From positions 124,001 through 188,000 of the forward strand of contig NZ_BMFK01000004.1 of assembly GCF_014638355.1 (NCBI RefSeq): 64,000 nt of DNA, given 5' to 3'. Positions 47,012-57,741 of this stretch are shown one piece after another. This stretch comes from Priestia taiwanensis (GTDB lineage Bacteria > Bacillota > Bacilli > Bacillales > Bacillaceae_G). Made by a program: the position numbers and the translations under genes. The notes under the pieces were generated by a model that worked only from the letters and a program-made list of their open reading frames with translations, was not told the DNA's origin and did not search any database. Each line of letters starts with the position of its first letter. Within the stretch, counting starts at the first letter, position 1.

Positions 47012-47045
47012 ACATCTGTATTCATCCTTCCCTTTTTATATATGC

Positions 47046-47083
47046 AAAAATAAATGATACTTGCCTACGTATCATTTATTTTT
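47046..47083. terminator. Bidirectional terminator between dps and the PTS control region
   Basis: AAAAATAAATGATAC and GTATCATTTATTTTT form a perfect 15-bp stem with an 8-nt loop. It is AT-rich but well formed. Confidence 0.78.
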
Positions 47084-47107
47084 TTCCATACAATGCTTTC
47101 CTTTACA

Positions 47108-47146
47108 TAAAGAAAAGCATCTCTTTTCCATAAAGAGATGCTTTTG
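47108..47146 (-). terminator. Terminator after dps
   Basis: AAAGCATCTCTTTT pairs with the AAAGAGATGCTTT segment around a short loop, with a T-rich minus-strand flank. It lies about 10 bp beyond the dps stop. Confidence 0.82.
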
Positions 47147-47154
47147 TATTTACC

Positions 47155-47592
47155 TTATCCTAAGAATGCTTTTAACATCCAAACATGTTTCTCTAAGTCT
47201 GCATAAATGTCTGCTAACATACCTTCTGTCACATCATCACCTGTGTTACCCGCAATTTCAATTCCCTCTTTTAACTCATCTAACATTTTCTCAAAATCTG
47301 CTGCGATTGCTTGTACCATTTCTTCAGCTACTTCATTGTTTGTTGCTTCTTCAATAGAAGCAACTGCTAAATATTCTTTCATCGTTGCAACTGGCTGTCC
47401 ACCTAATGTAAGAATACGCTCTGCTAATTCATCAATATGCGTTGCAGCTTCTCCGTAGAACTCTTCAAACTTCTCATGTAATGTGAAAAAGTGTGGTCCT
47501 TTTACATACCAGTGGTAATTGTGTAACTTCACAAATAATACGTTCCAGTTCGCTACCTGCTTATTTAATACATCTACAACTTGTTTATTCAT
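47155..47592 (-). CDS. dps: Dps-family ferritin-like DNA protection protein
   Basis: The ATG at 47592 ([13 protein letters not shown]) is preferred over the one three bases earlier because GGGGG then has 8-nt spacing and related proteins start there. The 145-residue four-helix protein has the inter-subunit ferroxidase ligands in [21 protein letters not shown] and HIDELAERI. It oxidises Fe(II) with peroxide and stores iron in a 12-mer cage. The PerR-type box upstream indicates peroxide induction. Confidence 0.94.
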   Translation of the reverse strand: MNKQVVDVLNKQVANWNVLFVKLHNYHWYVKGPHFFTLHEKFEEFYGEAATHIDELAERILTLGGQPVATMKEYLAVASIEEATNNEVAEEMVQAIAADFEKMLDELKEGIEIAGNTGDDVTEGMLADIYADLEKHVWMLKAFLG

Positions 47593-47631
47593 CATTCATA
47601 CCCCCGAATTTTATATATTTATTTTCTTATT

Positions 47632-47646
47632 TAATAATTATTATAA
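47632..47646. promoter_or_regulatory. PerR-type box upstream of dps
   Basis: TAATAATTATTATAA matches the PerR consensus TTATAATNATTATAA with one mismatch. It lies 40-55 bp before the dps start. Confidence 0.72.
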
Positions 47647-47747
47647 ACTAATATTAATTCCTTTTAAATAAAAAGTCAAGGTTAAAAAGAGATTTTTCTA
47701 GAAATTGTCACGATTATCTTCCCCATTTTTGTCACATTTATACAAAA

Positions 47748-47773
47748 ATAACCGTCCAAGAATTGGACGGTTA
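47748..47773 (-). terminator. Terminator after the 69-residue gene
   Basis: ATAACCGTCCAA and TTGGACGGTTAT form a near-perfect palindrome overlapping the TAA stop codon, followed by T on the minus strand. Confidence 0.85.
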
Positions 47774-47980
47774 TACCCATTTGTTTGACATATCCTTGTA
47801 CGTACTGACATCAATAGTACGAGGGGGGTGTGTAATACGCGTATACTCTTCACGCAATATCTTACGAAAAAACTTTGTCTGGTTAATTTCTTGACCGTAT
47901 TTCTTTAAATATTTATCTTGAAGCTCCTTCAACATTTCGATTTCTTCCTCTTCTAATCGGATCGTCATTGTTTTTGGCAT
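47771..47980 (-). CDS. Small ribbon-helix-helix-like protein
   Basis: The 69-residue protein starts MPKTMTIRLEEEEIEMLKEL, a short strand followed by two helices as in CopG/Arc-type DNA-binding proteins. The C-terminal part (THPPRTIDVSTYKD) is extended. GAGGGAGG precedes the start. It is a candidate small regulator; no toxin gene is adjacent. The family call is tentative. Confidence 0.7.
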   Translation of the reverse strand: MPKTMTIRLEEEEIEMLKELQDKYLKKYGQEINQTKFFRKILREEYTRITHPPRTIDVSTYKDMSNKWV

Positions 47981-48114
47981 ACATATCCCTCCCTCTTAAC
48001 CGTAACAAATAGCAATGAAAAAGGGTGTAGAACGGCGGAAAATTTCTTGTTTTTTCTTGTCCTATTTTCGCTCATATTCATATTGATTGATGATTATTCT
48101 TCTCTCTTCATACA

Positions 48115-48153
48115 AAAAAGCACGCTTTCTCTCATCAAAAGCGCGCTTCTTTC
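48115..48153 (-). terminator. Terminator after the 81-residue gene
   Basis: AAGCGCGCTTT and AAAGCGTGCTT (one mismatch) form a stem followed by TTTTTT on the minus strand. Confidence 0.8.
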
Positions 48154-48160
48154 TTCTATA

Positions 48161-48406
48161 TTATACTGCTTGATTTAACGATTGCTCTAAATGTTCACGT
48201 ACAAATCGTGCAATCGTTATATCTTGATGACTTTCTAATTCAACATGCTTTGTGCCAGCGGCTTCATAAATACGAAAAGCAACTTCATGTTCCTCTTCTT
48301 TAAAATGAATCGTCACTGTATATGTATTATTCGTACTTTCTGTACATTTTAATAATCTCGCATCTGTTTTGCGTAATGTTTCTTCGATTTTATGTTTGAT
48401 CTCCAT
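48161..48406 (-). CDS. Conserved-looking small hypothetical protein
   Basis: The 81-residue acidic protein (MEIKHKIEETLRKTDARLLK and onwards) has an alpha-beta-beta-alpha pattern with strands TYTVTIHFKEEEHEVAFRIYEA. GGGGAT precedes the start and a terminator follows. No motif identifies its role. Confidence 0.68.
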   Translation of the reverse strand: MEIKHKIEETLRKTDARLLKCTESTNNTYTVTIHFKEEEHEVAFRIYEAAGTKHVELESHQDITIARFVREHLEQSLNQAV

Positions 48407-48535
48407 TCTCTTATCCCCTCTTCAATTTCTGCATTATTCCCCATCTTGTTTACTACTATTCGACATGCATTCGTATATTCCTGTTAAATCACCACTTAAT
48501 GAAAACCCTTTCATTTATTTATGGGCCTTCACATG

Positions 48536-48584
48536 AAAAGTCCCTTCTACATGATGATAAATCATCATGTACAAGAGACTTTCA
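48536..48584 (-). terminator. Terminator after tRNA-Arg
   Basis: A long imperfect stem (GTCTCTTGTACATGATGA with TCATCATGTAGAAGGGAC, TTTA loop) is followed by TTTTC on the minus strand, just beyond the tRNA. Confidence 0.85.
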
Positions 48585-48589
48585 ATAAG

Positions 48590-48665
48590 CGCGCCCAAAG
48601 GGATTCGAACCCCCGACAGACATGGTACCGGAAACCACCGCTCTATCCGACTGAGCTATAGGCGC
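48590..48665 (-). tRNA. tRNA-Arg (anticodon CCG)
   Basis: The 76-nt cloverleaf has acceptor GCGCCTA/TGGGCGC, D-arm AGCTCAGTCGGATAGAGC, anticodon loop TTCCGGT and T-arm GGTTCGAATCC. No CCA is encoded. It reads CGG codons. Confidence 0.93.
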
Positions 48666-48768
48666 ATGGAATATACGATGCTAGTGTATTGCATATGGGT
48701 ATTATATCTCGCTATCAGCCTTAGGCGCAAGTATAAAAACTCTTTTCCCTCCGCCTGTTTAGACATAC

Positions 48769-49377
48769 TTACAAGTAACTTTTCTCCTTTTTAGGAAAGA
48801 TAACGTATGACCACGTGATAATCGTATCTATTACGAAAATAACTCCCCATATTTGACTAATACGACTTGCACCTTCATGTTTAACAATTCCTATTCTTCC
48901 CCATTCCATCCACTCACTTATTGGAATAAGGCCGTATGTAAAGAAAAAGAAAACATGCACACCGATAAAGGCGAGAACATGAACACCCCATTGCTTTAAT
49001 TCTCGCTTTGCATACGCCCATCCTGTCAATTCCACGACCTCTTCCATTACTGGTGGTTCTTGACCACGCTGCTTCGCTACCCTCTTCTGTACAAAGAAGT
49101 CTAGCTTACGTAAATCCTTCTTCCCATAAATAATTGCATACAGTAAAATAAGAGCAATAACCATTTGGAACTGCGAAATCGTCCCCGTCTCCACATAATC
49201 AATAACTGCTAACGTCAAGATAAATAATTCATTTATTAATAGAACAATTCCAGCTATGAAACTAGCTTTCTTTAATTGAAACATATAGCGAAGAGCAAAG
49301 AATCCTATAATAGAAATCCAAAAGATAATTTCAGCTCCAATTAAAAAATACCAACGATAATCTACAAGTATATCCAT
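48769..49377 (-). CDS. Multi-pass membrane protein of unknown function
   Basis: The start at 49377 (MDILVDYRWYFLIGAEIIFW) is chosen because AAAGGATG precedes it. The 202-residue protein has about five membrane helices (8-28, 36-56, 63-83, 128-148 and 170-192) with a charged loop (about 88-120) containing KKDLRKLDFFVQKRVAKQRG. It is probably a small integral membrane protein conserved in Bacilli; the function is unknown. Confidence 0.75.
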   Translation of the reverse strand: MDILVDYRWYFLIGAEIIFWISIIGFFALRYMFQLKKASFIAGIVLLINELFILTLAVIDYVETGTISQFQMVIALILLYAIIYGKKDLRKLDFFVQKRVAKQRGQEPPVMEEVVELTGWAYAKRELKQWGVHVLAFIGVHVFFFFTYGLIPISEWMEWGRIGIVKHEGASRISQIWGVIFVIDTIITWSYVIFPKKEKSYL

Positions 49378-49594
49378 CTCTTTACATCCTTTCTGTAATA
49401 ATCTCTTATTTGATATATTCATCATACAAGGTTACGTAACGTCACCTACAAGCCTTTTTTATTAATTTTATTCTTTCTACAGGACAAAAAATTGTCGAAA
49501 AGCTAGTTTTTTTCATCATTTTAAAGATATATGTTTAAAAACGAGGAATTCGGTCATTAATGAAGAATAGTGTACATATTGTCGAGCAGTTTTG

Positions 49595-49624
49595 TTTGAC
49601 CTTTATTGACCTTAGTTGTATTAT
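49595..49624 (+). promoter_or_regulatory. SigA promoter with CtsR operator upstream of clpP
   Basis: TTTGACCTTTATTGACC (49595-49611) is the complement of the CtsR tandem heptad (GGTCAAA-N3-GGTCAAA) with one mismatch. It covers -35 TTGACC (49596-49601), and -10 TATTAT (49619-49624) follows at 17 bp. Heat and protein-misfolding stress should relieve repression. Confidence 0.88.
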
Positions 49625-49664
49625 TAAGATACATCATTTTAACCTTATATAAGGAGGAGAAAAA

Positions 49665-50246
49665 ATGAATTTAATTCCTACAGTTATTGAACAAACAAAC
49701 CGCGGTGAACGTGCATACGATATTTATTCTCGTTTATTAAAAGATCGTATTATCATTCTTGGAAGTGCAATTGATGATACTGTGGCAAACTCAATTGTGT
49801 CACAATTATTATTCTTAGCAGCTGAAGATCCAGAGAAGGACATCTCACTTTACATAAACAGCCCAGGCGGTTCAATTACAGCTGGTATGGCAATCTACGA
49901 TACAATGAATATGATTAAACCGAACGTATCAACAATTTGTATCGGTATGGCTGCATCAATGGGAGCATTCCTATTATCTGCAGGTGCAAAAGGAAAGCGT
50001 TATGCTCTTCCAAACGCAGAAGTAATGATTCACCAACCACTTGGCGGTGCACAAGGACAAGCAACAGAAATCGAGATCGCTGCGAAGCGCATCTTATTCT
50101 TACGCGACAAGTTAAACCGTATGTTAGCTGAGAACACAGGACAACCTCTTGAAGTAATCGAGCGTGACACAGATCGCGACAATTTTATGACGGCTGATCG
50201 TGCAGTAGAGTACGGATTAATCGACAAAGTATTAGTAAAAGCCTAA
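49665..50246 (+). CDS. clpP: ClpP, ATP-dependent Clp protease proteolytic subunit
   Basis: The 193-residue protein has the catalytic Ser ([11 protein letters not shown], near residue 98), His ([11 protein letters not shown], near 123) and Asp of the triad. It forms the double heptameric chamber that pairs with ClpX or ClpC, and degrades tmRNA-tagged and regulatory proteins. It is monocistronic, with AAGGAGGAG before the start and a strong terminator after it. Confidence 0.98.
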   Translation: MNLIPTVIEQTNRGERAYDIYSRLLKDRIIILGSAIDDTVANSIVSQLLFLAAEDPEKDISLYINSPGGSITAGMAIYDTMNMIKPNVSTICIGMAASMGAFLLSAGAKGKRYALPNAEVMIHQPLGGAQGQATEIEIAAKRILFLRDKLNRMLAENTGQPLEVIERDTDRDNFMTADRAVEYGLIDKVLVKA

Positions 50247-50254
50247 TAATGATA

Positions 50255-50292
50255 AAGGAGTTGCCACATACGAAATGGCAACTCCTTTTTTT
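50255..50292 (+). terminator. Terminator after clpP
   Basis: AAGGAGTTGCCA pairs with TGGCAACTCCTT around a 9-nt loop, followed by a T-run. Confidence 0.93.
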
Positions 50293-50356
50293 GAAACACT
50301 CTTCCATCACTTTATGAAATATTTAGAAAACCGACTAAGTTGTCAGCCATCTGGCC

Positions 50357-51310
50357 TCATTTCTTTGCTACAGATTCTCCTATACGTAATTTCTCAGCAA
50401 GTTCATCAATTTTGCGAAGGCGATGATTAATACCCGATTTACTAATGCTTCCCGTACTAACCATTTCGCCTAGTTCTTTCAAGGTCACATCTTCATACTT
50501 TACACGTAATTCGGCAATCTCACGCAACTTGTCCGGCAAAATGTCTAATCCAACCGTTCGCTCAATATAGCGAATGTTTTCGATTTGGCGTAATGCCGCA
50601 CCAATCGTTTTATTTAGATTAGCTGTTTCACAGTTCACTAAACGATTTACTGAATTACGCATGTCACGAACGATACGTACATCTTCAAAGCGCAGCAATG
50701 CGTTGTGTGCTCCGATAATATTTAAGAATTCTGTAATTTTTTCTGCTTCCTTCAAATACGTAATGAATCCTTTACGGCGCTCCAGCGTCTTACTATTCAA
50801 TCCAAACTCATTCATCAACTCACAAACAGCTTGATTATGCTCTTTGTATAGGGAGAAAACCTCTAAATGATACGAAGATGTTTCCGGATTATTGACGGAT
50901 CCACCAGCAAGAAAAGCACCTCTTAAGTACGAACGTTTGCAGCACTTCTTACTAATTAAGTTTGGTGCAATATTATGAATTAACGTGAAGCCACCAGCTT
51001 CTTTAATTTGTAAATCTTCTAAGATTATACTCGTATTCTCCTTTAGTCGAACAATATACACATTGTTCTTCTTCAGACGCATCTTCTTACGAACTAATAG
51101 TTCGACAGATACATTGTAAATTTTCTTCAACAACGTATATATACGTCTTGCGATAGCCGCATTTTCCGTTTGAATATCAACAAGCAAGTGACGGTTCGAG
51201 AAGGATAAAGAACCATTCATTCGAATTAATGCGGATAACTCTGCTTTCGAACAACATGCTTTTGCCTCTAAATTCGTAAGCTCTTTCTTTGTTTCCGATG
51301 CAAAGGACAT
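50357..51310 (-). CDS. whiA: WhiA, DNA-binding cell-division-related protein
   Basis: The 317-residue protein has a degenerate LAGLIDADG-like N-domain (for example [24 protein letters not shown]) and a C-terminal helix-turn-helix ([24 protein letters not shown]). In B. subtilis it affects division and chromosome segregation. It follows yvcK in the yvcI-rapZ-yvcK-whiA order typical of Firmicutes. Confidence 0.96.
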   Translation of the reverse strand: MSFASETKKELTNLEAKACCSKAELSALIRMNGSLSFSNRHLLVDIQTENAAIARRIYTLLKKIYNVSVELLVRKKMRLKKNNVYIVRLKENTSIILEDLQIKEAGGFTLIHNIAPNLISKKCCKRSYLRGAFLAGGSVNNPETSSYHLEVFSLYKEHNQAVCELMNEFGLNSKTLERRKGFITYLKEAEKITEFLNIIGAHNALLRFEDVRIVRDMRNSVNRLVNCETANLNKTIGAALRQIENIRYIERTVGLDILPDKLREIAELRVKYEDVTLKELGEMVSTGSISKSGINHRLRKIDELAEKLRIGESVAKK

Positions 51311-51386
51311 CTTTTCTCACCTGCCTATTCTTTTTTATTATGTCTAAACGGTACGATACCCCCAATCACAATTGGGGGTATTCCAT

Positions 51387-52346
51387 CTATTGCTTTAATA
51401 ACGAATACAATAATTTTGCTACCTTCGTCGTATCATGACGAATCACTCCATTATGATGCGTAAGAATACGATCATGAACAATCTCTAGCCCTAGTCCCTT
51501 TAATTCCTTTACATCATAAATAACCGGTCGCGATAGCTCTTCTTTGTATTTCTTTATAATTTCTTCTGGTACTTCTTCATCATTTACTAAAACATAATCA
51601 ATGAAAGGACAATCTAAATGGTCATATAATGCACGAACATGATCACTCGCCGAATAATCTAATGTTTCTCCCGCTTGCGTCATGACATTACATACATATG
51701 CTTTCTTTGCTTCTGAATCTTTCACTGCCTGACCAATCTTCGGTACAAGTAAGTTTGGTAAAATACTCGTATACAAACTTCCCGGCCCAATAACAATTAA
51801 ATCAGCACGTCTAATTTCTAGCAGTGCATCTCGAAGTGGTTCTACTTTTTGCGGTGTTAAGAAGACGCGCTTAATCTTCTTTCCTGAGAACGGAATTTTC
51901 GACTCACCTGATACAAGCGTTCCATCTTCTAGCTCTGCATGCAAAATGATACTACGATTCGCTGCTGGAATAACACGACCACGTACGTTTAATACTTTAC
52001 TTAGTTCACGCACTGCATGGAAGAAATCCCCCGTAATATTCGTCATTGCAGACAGCATTAAATTTCCTAATGAATGGCCACTTAGGTCCCCACCTGTCTC
52101 AAAACGATGTTGCATTAATTCTTCTAGTAAAGGTTCTGTATCAGAAAGTGCTACAAGTACATTTCGAATATCACCTGGAGGTGGAATCTTTAATTCACTT
52201 CGTAATCTTCCCGAACTTCCTCCATCATCTGCTACCGTTACAATTGCAGTAATATCAACTGGATATTTTTTTAACCCTCTAAGGAGAACAGATAGCCCTG
52301 TTCCGCCACCAATAACGACAATTTTCGGTTGACGTGTCTTCGCCAT
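51387..52346 (-). CDS. yvcK: YvcK/GlmR, UDP-GlcNAc-sensing metabolic regulator
   Basis: The 319-residue protein has the CofD/UPF0052-type fold with KIVVIGGGTGLSVLLRGLKK at the N-terminus and the ADDGGSSGRLR loop. In B. subtilis it stimulates GlmS and is needed for growth on gluconeogenic carbon. It starts 5 bp after rapZ. Confidence 0.95.
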   Translation of the reverse strand: MAKTRQPKIVVIGGGTGLSVLLRGLKKYPVDITAIVTVADDGGSSGRLRSELKIPPPGDIRNVLVALSDTEPLLEELMQHRFETGGDLSGHSLGNLMLSAMTNITGDFFHAVRELSKVLNVRGRVIPAANRSIILHAELEDGTLVSGESKIPFSGKKIKRVFLTPQKVEPLRDALLEIRRADLIVIGPGSLYTSILPNLLVPKIGQAVKDSEAKKAYVCNVMTQAGETLDYSASDHVRALYDHLDCPFIDYVLVNDEEVPEEIIKKYKEELSRPVIYDVKELKGLGLEIVHDRILTHHNGVIRHDTTKVAKLLYSLLKQ

Positions 52347-52351
52347 AACGA

Positions 52352-53227
52352 TTAATGTCCTTTAATCTTCTCGATATCTCGGTGAGATACGTGTGTCTTA
52401 TATTCGTTAGAGAAATGCTTTCCAAGATATTCAGTCAATGTAACAGAACGGTGCTGTCCACCTGTACATCCAATCGCTAGTACAAGTTGACTCTTTCCTT
52501 CTCGTTTATAATGCGGCAGCATAAATTCAATTAAATCTAATAATTTCTCCAAAAATTTATGTGTTTCATTAAATTTCATCACATAAGAAGATACTTCTTC
52601 ATCCAGTCCTGTCATCGGACGCATATGTTCAATGTAAAACGGATTTGGTAAGAAACGTACATCAAATACTAAATCAGCATCGATCGGTACACCATGCTTA
52701 AATCCAAACGACGTTACGTTAATTCGGAATACTTCTGGCTTATCAACAGAGAAGTATTGAATAATACGCTCACGTAACTGCTTCGGCTTTAGATCAGACG
52801 TATCAATTGTGAAATGTGCTCGCTCTTTCACCTCATGTAATAGCTCACGTTCTAACTGGATACCTTTTAAAGGTGAATCCGAAGAAGCAAGTGGATGCGA
52901 ACGACGTGTTTCTTTGTAGCGTGTTACCAATGTCGTATCTCGCGCATCTAAAAATAGAATACGAGGTACAATCCATTCGTTTTCTCCTAATTGATCTAGA
53001 GCATCACAAATTTTGTCAAAAAATTCTCGACCACGTAAATCCATTACAAGGGCTACCTTGTTCATCTTTCCATTTGATTCCTTCATTAATTCTAGGAACT
53101 TCGGAAGAAGTGTAGGTGGTAAATTATCTACACAGAAGTATCCCAAGTCCTCTAAACTTTGTATTGCTACTGTCTTTCCAGCTCCAGACATACCTGTAAT
53201 AATAACTAAGCTAACATCTGAACTCAT
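52352..53227 (-). CDS. rapZ: RapZ/YvcJ, nucleotide-binding protein
   Basis: The 291-residue protein has Walker A GMSGAGKT near 11-18 and the C-terminal [10 protein letters not shown] motif typical of the family. It hydrolyses ATP/GTP. In E. coli RapZ adjusts GlmS through small RNAs, but YvcJ in Bacilli has a less clear role, including in competence. It is encoded between yvcI and yvcK with GGAGGA upstream. Confidence 0.95.
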   Translation of the reverse strand: MSSDVSLVIITGMSGAGKTVAIQSLEDLGYFCVDNLPPTLLPKFLELMKESNGKMNKVALVMDLRGREFFDKICDALDQLGENEWIVPRILFLDARDTTLVTRYKETRRSHPLASSDSPLKGIQLERELLHEVKERAHFTIDTSDLKPKQLRERIIQYFSVDKPEVFRINVTSFGFKHGVPIDADLVFDVRFLPNPFYIEHMRPMTGLDEEVSSYVMKFNETHKFLEKLLDLIEFMLPHYKREGKSQLVLAIGCTGGQHRSVTLTEYLGKHFSNEYKTHVSHRDIEKIKGH

Positions 53228-53260
53228 TTTCTAACATCCTCCTCATCGCTCTTATACTTT

Positions 53261-53719
53261 TTAACTTGGATCTAAACGATACGAGAGTAATTCAAAATCT
53301 GGCGTGTAGAAGAATGTACCGTAAATGATGCCTCTTCCTTGCAGCATATAATCAATAATATGATAATCACCAGGCGCCATCGGTAATTCTTGTACCTCAT
53401 CTTTGTCGTGCCATGCTAGAATACCTTCTTCACATACCTCTTTGTTATCTCCATCGAATTGCGTCGCCAAGAAAGAGAACATCATCCATTCTGATACGAC
53501 TGTATCTCCTTCTTTAATGACGATAGTAAAGACACCTTTTAACATAGGGTCTTTAATATAAATGCCTGTTTCTTCACGATATTCACGTGTAACAGCTTCG
53601 CGGATTGATTCACCAAGCTCCATCTTTCCACCTGGAGCTACCCACCAATTACGACGTGGCTTTTGAAGAAGTAACACTTTATTGTCTTTATATAGCACAC
53701 AGTTTGTTACTCTCTGCAT
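53261..53719 (-). CDS. yvcI: Nudix hydrolase, YvcI-like
   Basis: The 152-residue protein has the Nudix box (GGKMELGESIREAVTREYRE and onwards) near residues 31-53. It hydrolyses nucleoside-diphosphate derivatives; the substrate is unknown. It is the first gene of the yvcI-rapZ-yvcK-whiA group, 33 bp before rapZ. Confidence 0.93.
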   Translation of the reverse strand: MQRVTNCVLYKDNKVLLLQKPRRNWWVAPGGKMELGESIREAVTREYREETGIYIKDPMLKGVFTIVIKEGDTVVSEWMMFSFLATQFDGDNKEVCEEGILAWHDKDEVQELPMAPGDYHIIDYMLQGRGIIYGTFFYTPDFELLSYRLDPS

Positions 53720-53846
53720 ATTTCCACCTCATCTGAAAAGAAATCATTCTTTCACTAGTCTTCCTTTCATTATACTATCAAAGAAAACAAGTAACAATGA
53801 AGCAAACAATACATATGCAAGATTATCTCTTCCATATGACAAAAGA

Positions 53847-53889
53847 AAACTGACTCAAAAGATTGAGTGCCAACCTTTTGAGTCAGTTT
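53847..53889 (-). terminator. Terminator after trxB
   Basis: AAACTGACTCAAAAG and CTTTTGAGTCAGTTT form a perfect 15-bp stem around a 13-nt loop, directly after the stop codon. Confidence 0.9.
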
Positions 53890-53890
53890 C

Positions 53891-54853
<963 letters not shown>

Positions 54854-54956
54854 TTACTTAGTTTCGATCTATATCCTATTCTTCTTATATGAATATTCAT
54901 TACCTTCCATCCATTTCATTATAACACTCGTTGAAATACGATAGCAAAAGGTAGGA

Positions 54957-55946
54957 TTAGTGTACCCACGGTTCTTTTCCTTGCTTAGTCATATCCAATT
55001 CCGTAACCATTTCCCATGCTCGTTCTGCCATACGAAGATTGCCAACTTCATGTGCTGAATACGCTAACCAATAATAGAAATTCATATCTCCATCATATCC
55101 TTGCGCTTTTAAAGAACGTAACCATTTATATGCTAATTCATATTTACCAACCACACCGAACGTGATTCCTAATTTCAAGCGATGATCCGCTAGAACTGGA
55201 TATATATTTTCTAGACGTTCTATCAATAAATCCGATTGTTTTATACGACCAATGTTACGTAAAAACAGGCTCATATTACACATACCATGTAAATTACCTG
55301 GATTCTTCTCCAATAATTCATCAATAACAAAGAGCGCCTCGTCTATTTTTCCCAATTGAAATAAAGCAATTGCCAAGTTATTTTGTGCTGACCAAAATTC
55401 TGGGTAGTCCTTTATAATCTCTTCTAATAAGACAATTGCTTCTTCGAACTTCCCTTCACGAACAAGGTCATTTGCCTCTTCTTGCTTCACAATCAATTCA
55501 TCTTCAAATGAATACTCTTGTTCTGTTTCTTCTATACTTAAAAGCTCTAACAGCTCTTCTGTCTCTTCGATGAATTCCTCATCCTCTGCATGCTCTAAAT
55601 AATGTTCAGCATGCTTCTTCGCCTCTTCAAATAACCCTAAGTGAGCATAGTTATTCGCCATGAAGTAATAAAGTGCATGATAGTCTTCCACTTGTTCCTT
55701 CACTAATCCATGGTAAATCTTATTTGATTTATAATATTCTCCCACTTCCGTCAATGCCGCTGCTAATTGGCATGACATATAAGGCGTTGCACCTTTCACT
55801 CCTACTGCCCTCTCAAAAAACTTAATAGCACGATACACTTCATTTTTGTTGTAACGCTTCATTCCTTGTTCATATAAAAAACGAGCAGATGGCGTGAATG
55901 AAATAATATTATCATCTTCCCAATGTGTCTGTTTTTGATTCGCCAT
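54957..55946 (-). CDS. Tetratricopeptide-repeat protein, YvcD-like
   Basis: The start at 55946 (MANQKQTHWEDD) follows GGAGGAACG. The 329-residue protein has at least six TPR-like helix pairs (for example AIALFQLGKIDEALFVIDEL near 193-212) and an acidic linker (about 130-155). It lies upstream of trxB, as B. subtilis yvcD does. It probably mediates protein-protein contacts; the partners are unknown. Confidence 0.88.
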   Translation of the reverse strand: MANQKQTHWEDDNIISFTPSARFLYEQGMKRYNKNEVYRAIKFFERAVGVKGATPYMSCQLAAALTEVGEYYKSNKIYHGLVKEQVEDYHALYYFMANNYAHLGLFEEAKKHAEHYLEHAEDEEFIEETEELLELLSIEETEQEYSFEDELIVKQEEANDLVREGKFEEAIVLLEEIIKDYPEFWSAQNNLAIALFQLGKIDEALFVIDELLEKNPGNLHGMCNMSLFLRNIGRIKQSDLLIERLENIYPVLADHRLKLGITFGVVGKYELAYKWLRSLKAQGYDGDMNFYYWLAYSAHEVGNLRMAERAWEMVTELDMTKQGKEPWVH

Positions 55947-56050
55947 TCGTTCCTCCAATGTCTATAAATATAGCTTCATGTAGTATATCATACTTCTAGC
56001 ATGAATTGAGTATTTCCTCACTACACAGCACCATTTTCCAATAACATGGC

Positions 56051-56089
56051 AAAAAAAGAAAATAGCCTTATAAAATTACTTATAAGACT
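56051..56089 (-). terminator. Terminator downstream of ppaX
   Basis: AGTCTTATAA pairs with TTATAAGGCT (6-nt loop), followed by an ATTTTC run on the minus strand, about 100 bp after the ppaX stop. Confidence 0.72.
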
Positions 56090-56186
56090 ACTCTTCTGTT
56101 GCGAATGATTTAATCATTCTTATACTATTTCAATCTTTTATAGAATTCTCTAACAACTATGATGAGTTTCCCTAAATTGTTATCAC

Positions 56187-56825
56187 TTATTCTTTAACAA
56201 TCTGTAATAAGTCACTCATTTTCTCTAACATATAATCCGGATTATACGCTTCTAAATACTCTCGTCCTTTTACTGTCCATGCGACAGCCGCTGTCTTTGT
56301 TCCAGCGCGCTGACCACTTACGATGTCGTGATGATTATCACCAACCATAATCGTTTCTTCTGGCTTTGCATGTAATAACGTTAAGGCTTTTTCCACTGGT
56401 TCTGGATGTGGCTTTGCATTCTCTACATCGCCAATCGTCACCACAACTTCAAAGAAATGATGTAGCCTCGCTAACTTCATTCCCATATCAACAACAGGTT
56501 GCGCTTTTGTTGTGACAATCCCTAACTTATAACCTTGTTCATGCAACGTTTTAATTGTTTCATACACTGTCTCGAACTCTTCAACTAACTCATCATGATG
56601 TTCGATGTTGTGTTTGCGATAACATGCCACAAGCTCATCTGCCTTTTCGCTATCGATATTCGCAAATGATCCGTATAAAGGCTCTCCAAAGAACGGAACG
56701 ACATCTTCTCGCTTGTATTTACCAGGATAATACGTTTCTAATGTATGTAGAAACGACTGCATAATCAATTCATTTGTATTAATTAGTGTTCCGTCTAAGT
56801 CAAAAAGAAGTGTATTGATTTTCAT
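56187..56825 (-). CDS. ppaX: PpaX, pyrophosphatase of the HAD family
   Basis: The 212-residue HAD protein has motif [14 protein letters not shown], motif II IVTTKAQ and motif [14 protein letters not shown]. In B. subtilis PpaX hydrolyses pyrophosphate released when HprK dephosphorylates P-Ser-HPr. The link fits its place after lgt and hprK. A terminator-like hairpin lies in the 64-bp gap from lgt. Confidence 0.93.
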   Translation of the reverse strand: MKINTLLFDLDGTLINTNELIMQSFLHTLETYYPGKYKREDVVPFFGEPLYGSFANIDSEKADELVACYRKHNIEHHDELVEEFETVYETIKTLHEQGYKLGIVTTKAQPVVDMGMKLARLHHFFEVVVTIGDVENAKPHPEPVEKALTLLHAKPEETIMVGDNHHDIVSGQRAGTKTAAVAWTVKGREYLEAYNPDYMLEKMSDLLQIVKE

Positions 56826-56852
56826 CTGTCTATCCCTTCCTGTCTCTATATT

Positions 56853-56887
56853 AAGAAAATAGGATGGCTACACACCATCCCATTTTT
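56853..56887 (-). terminator. Hairpin between lgt and ppaX
   Basis: GGATGG and CCATCC flank a 7-nt loop with a T-run on the minus strand. It begins right after the lgt stop and may attenuate ppaX. Confidence 0.7.
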
Positions 56888-56889
56888 TA

Positions 56890-57702
56890 CTATGCATCTA
56901 AATAACGGACTGGTTCCTTACTCATTTTTCGACGAATGACAAGCAGAATAATTCCAGCCACTACCGTGACTAATGAAATTACTTGCGCCACACGTAATGC
57001 TTCCGTCAACATTAAACTATCTGTACGAAGTCCTTCAATGAAGAAACGTCCGATAGAATACCAAATTAAGTACCCAAGGAAAATTTCACCTCGACGAAGG
57101 TTCACTCGGCGTAAATATAGTAGCAAGAACAACCCAATAAGATTCCAGAGCGATTCATATAAGAACGTCGGATGATAGTATGTACCATTTATGTACATTT
57201 GATTGATGATAAAATCAGGTAAATGTAACCCTTCTAGGAATTCTCTTGTTACAGCCCCACCATGCGCCTCTTGATTCATAAAGTTTCCCCAACGGCCAAC
57301 AATTTGACCAATTAAGATACTTGGTGCCGCAATATCTGCCAGCTTCCAGAATGACAGACCTTTCTTCTTACAGAAAATATATCCTGTTACAAAAGCTCCG
57401 ATTAATCCACCGTGGATGGCAAGTCCGCCTTCCCATACTTTAATGATATCTTTTGGATTTGCCGCATAATGATCTAAGTTAAATAGAACATAATAAAGGC
57501 GAGCACAGATAATTGCAATCGGGATTGCGTATAACACTAGGTCCACAAAGATTTCTTTATCCATCCCTAAGCGCTGTGATTCGCGAACAGCTAACCAAAG
57601 GCCAAGCATTGCTCCGAATCCAATTAAGAATCCGTACCAATATACTGTCAGTGGTCCAATTTCAAACATGACCCGATTTAACGGTTCAATCTTGTCTACC
57701 AT
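56890..57702 (-). CDS. lgt: Prolipoprotein diacylglyceryl transferase
   Basis: The 270-residue protein has seven membrane helices and the Lgt signature [14 protein letters not shown] (near 137-150). It attaches diacylglycerol to the lipobox Cys of lipoproteins such as the FatB-like receptor in this window. It lies between hprK and ppaX. The ribosome binding site is AAAGGTGG. Confidence 0.96.
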   Translation of the reverse strand: MVDKIEPLNRVMFEIGPLTVYWYGFLIGFGAMLGLWLAVRESQRLGMDKEIFVDLVLYAIPIAIICARLYYVLFNLDHYAANPKDIIKVWEGGLAIHGGLIGAFVTGYIFCKKKGLSFWKLADIAAPSILIGQIVGRWGNFMNQEAHGGAVTREFLEGLHLPDFIINQMYINGTYYHPTFLYESLWNLIGLFLLLYLRRVNLRRGEIFLGYLIWYSIGRFFIEGLRTDSLMLTEALRVAQVISLVTVVAGIILLVIRRKMSKEPVRYLDA

Positions 57703-57741
57703 TTATTTTAGCCACCTTTCTCCCCATTTTCCTTCTATTAA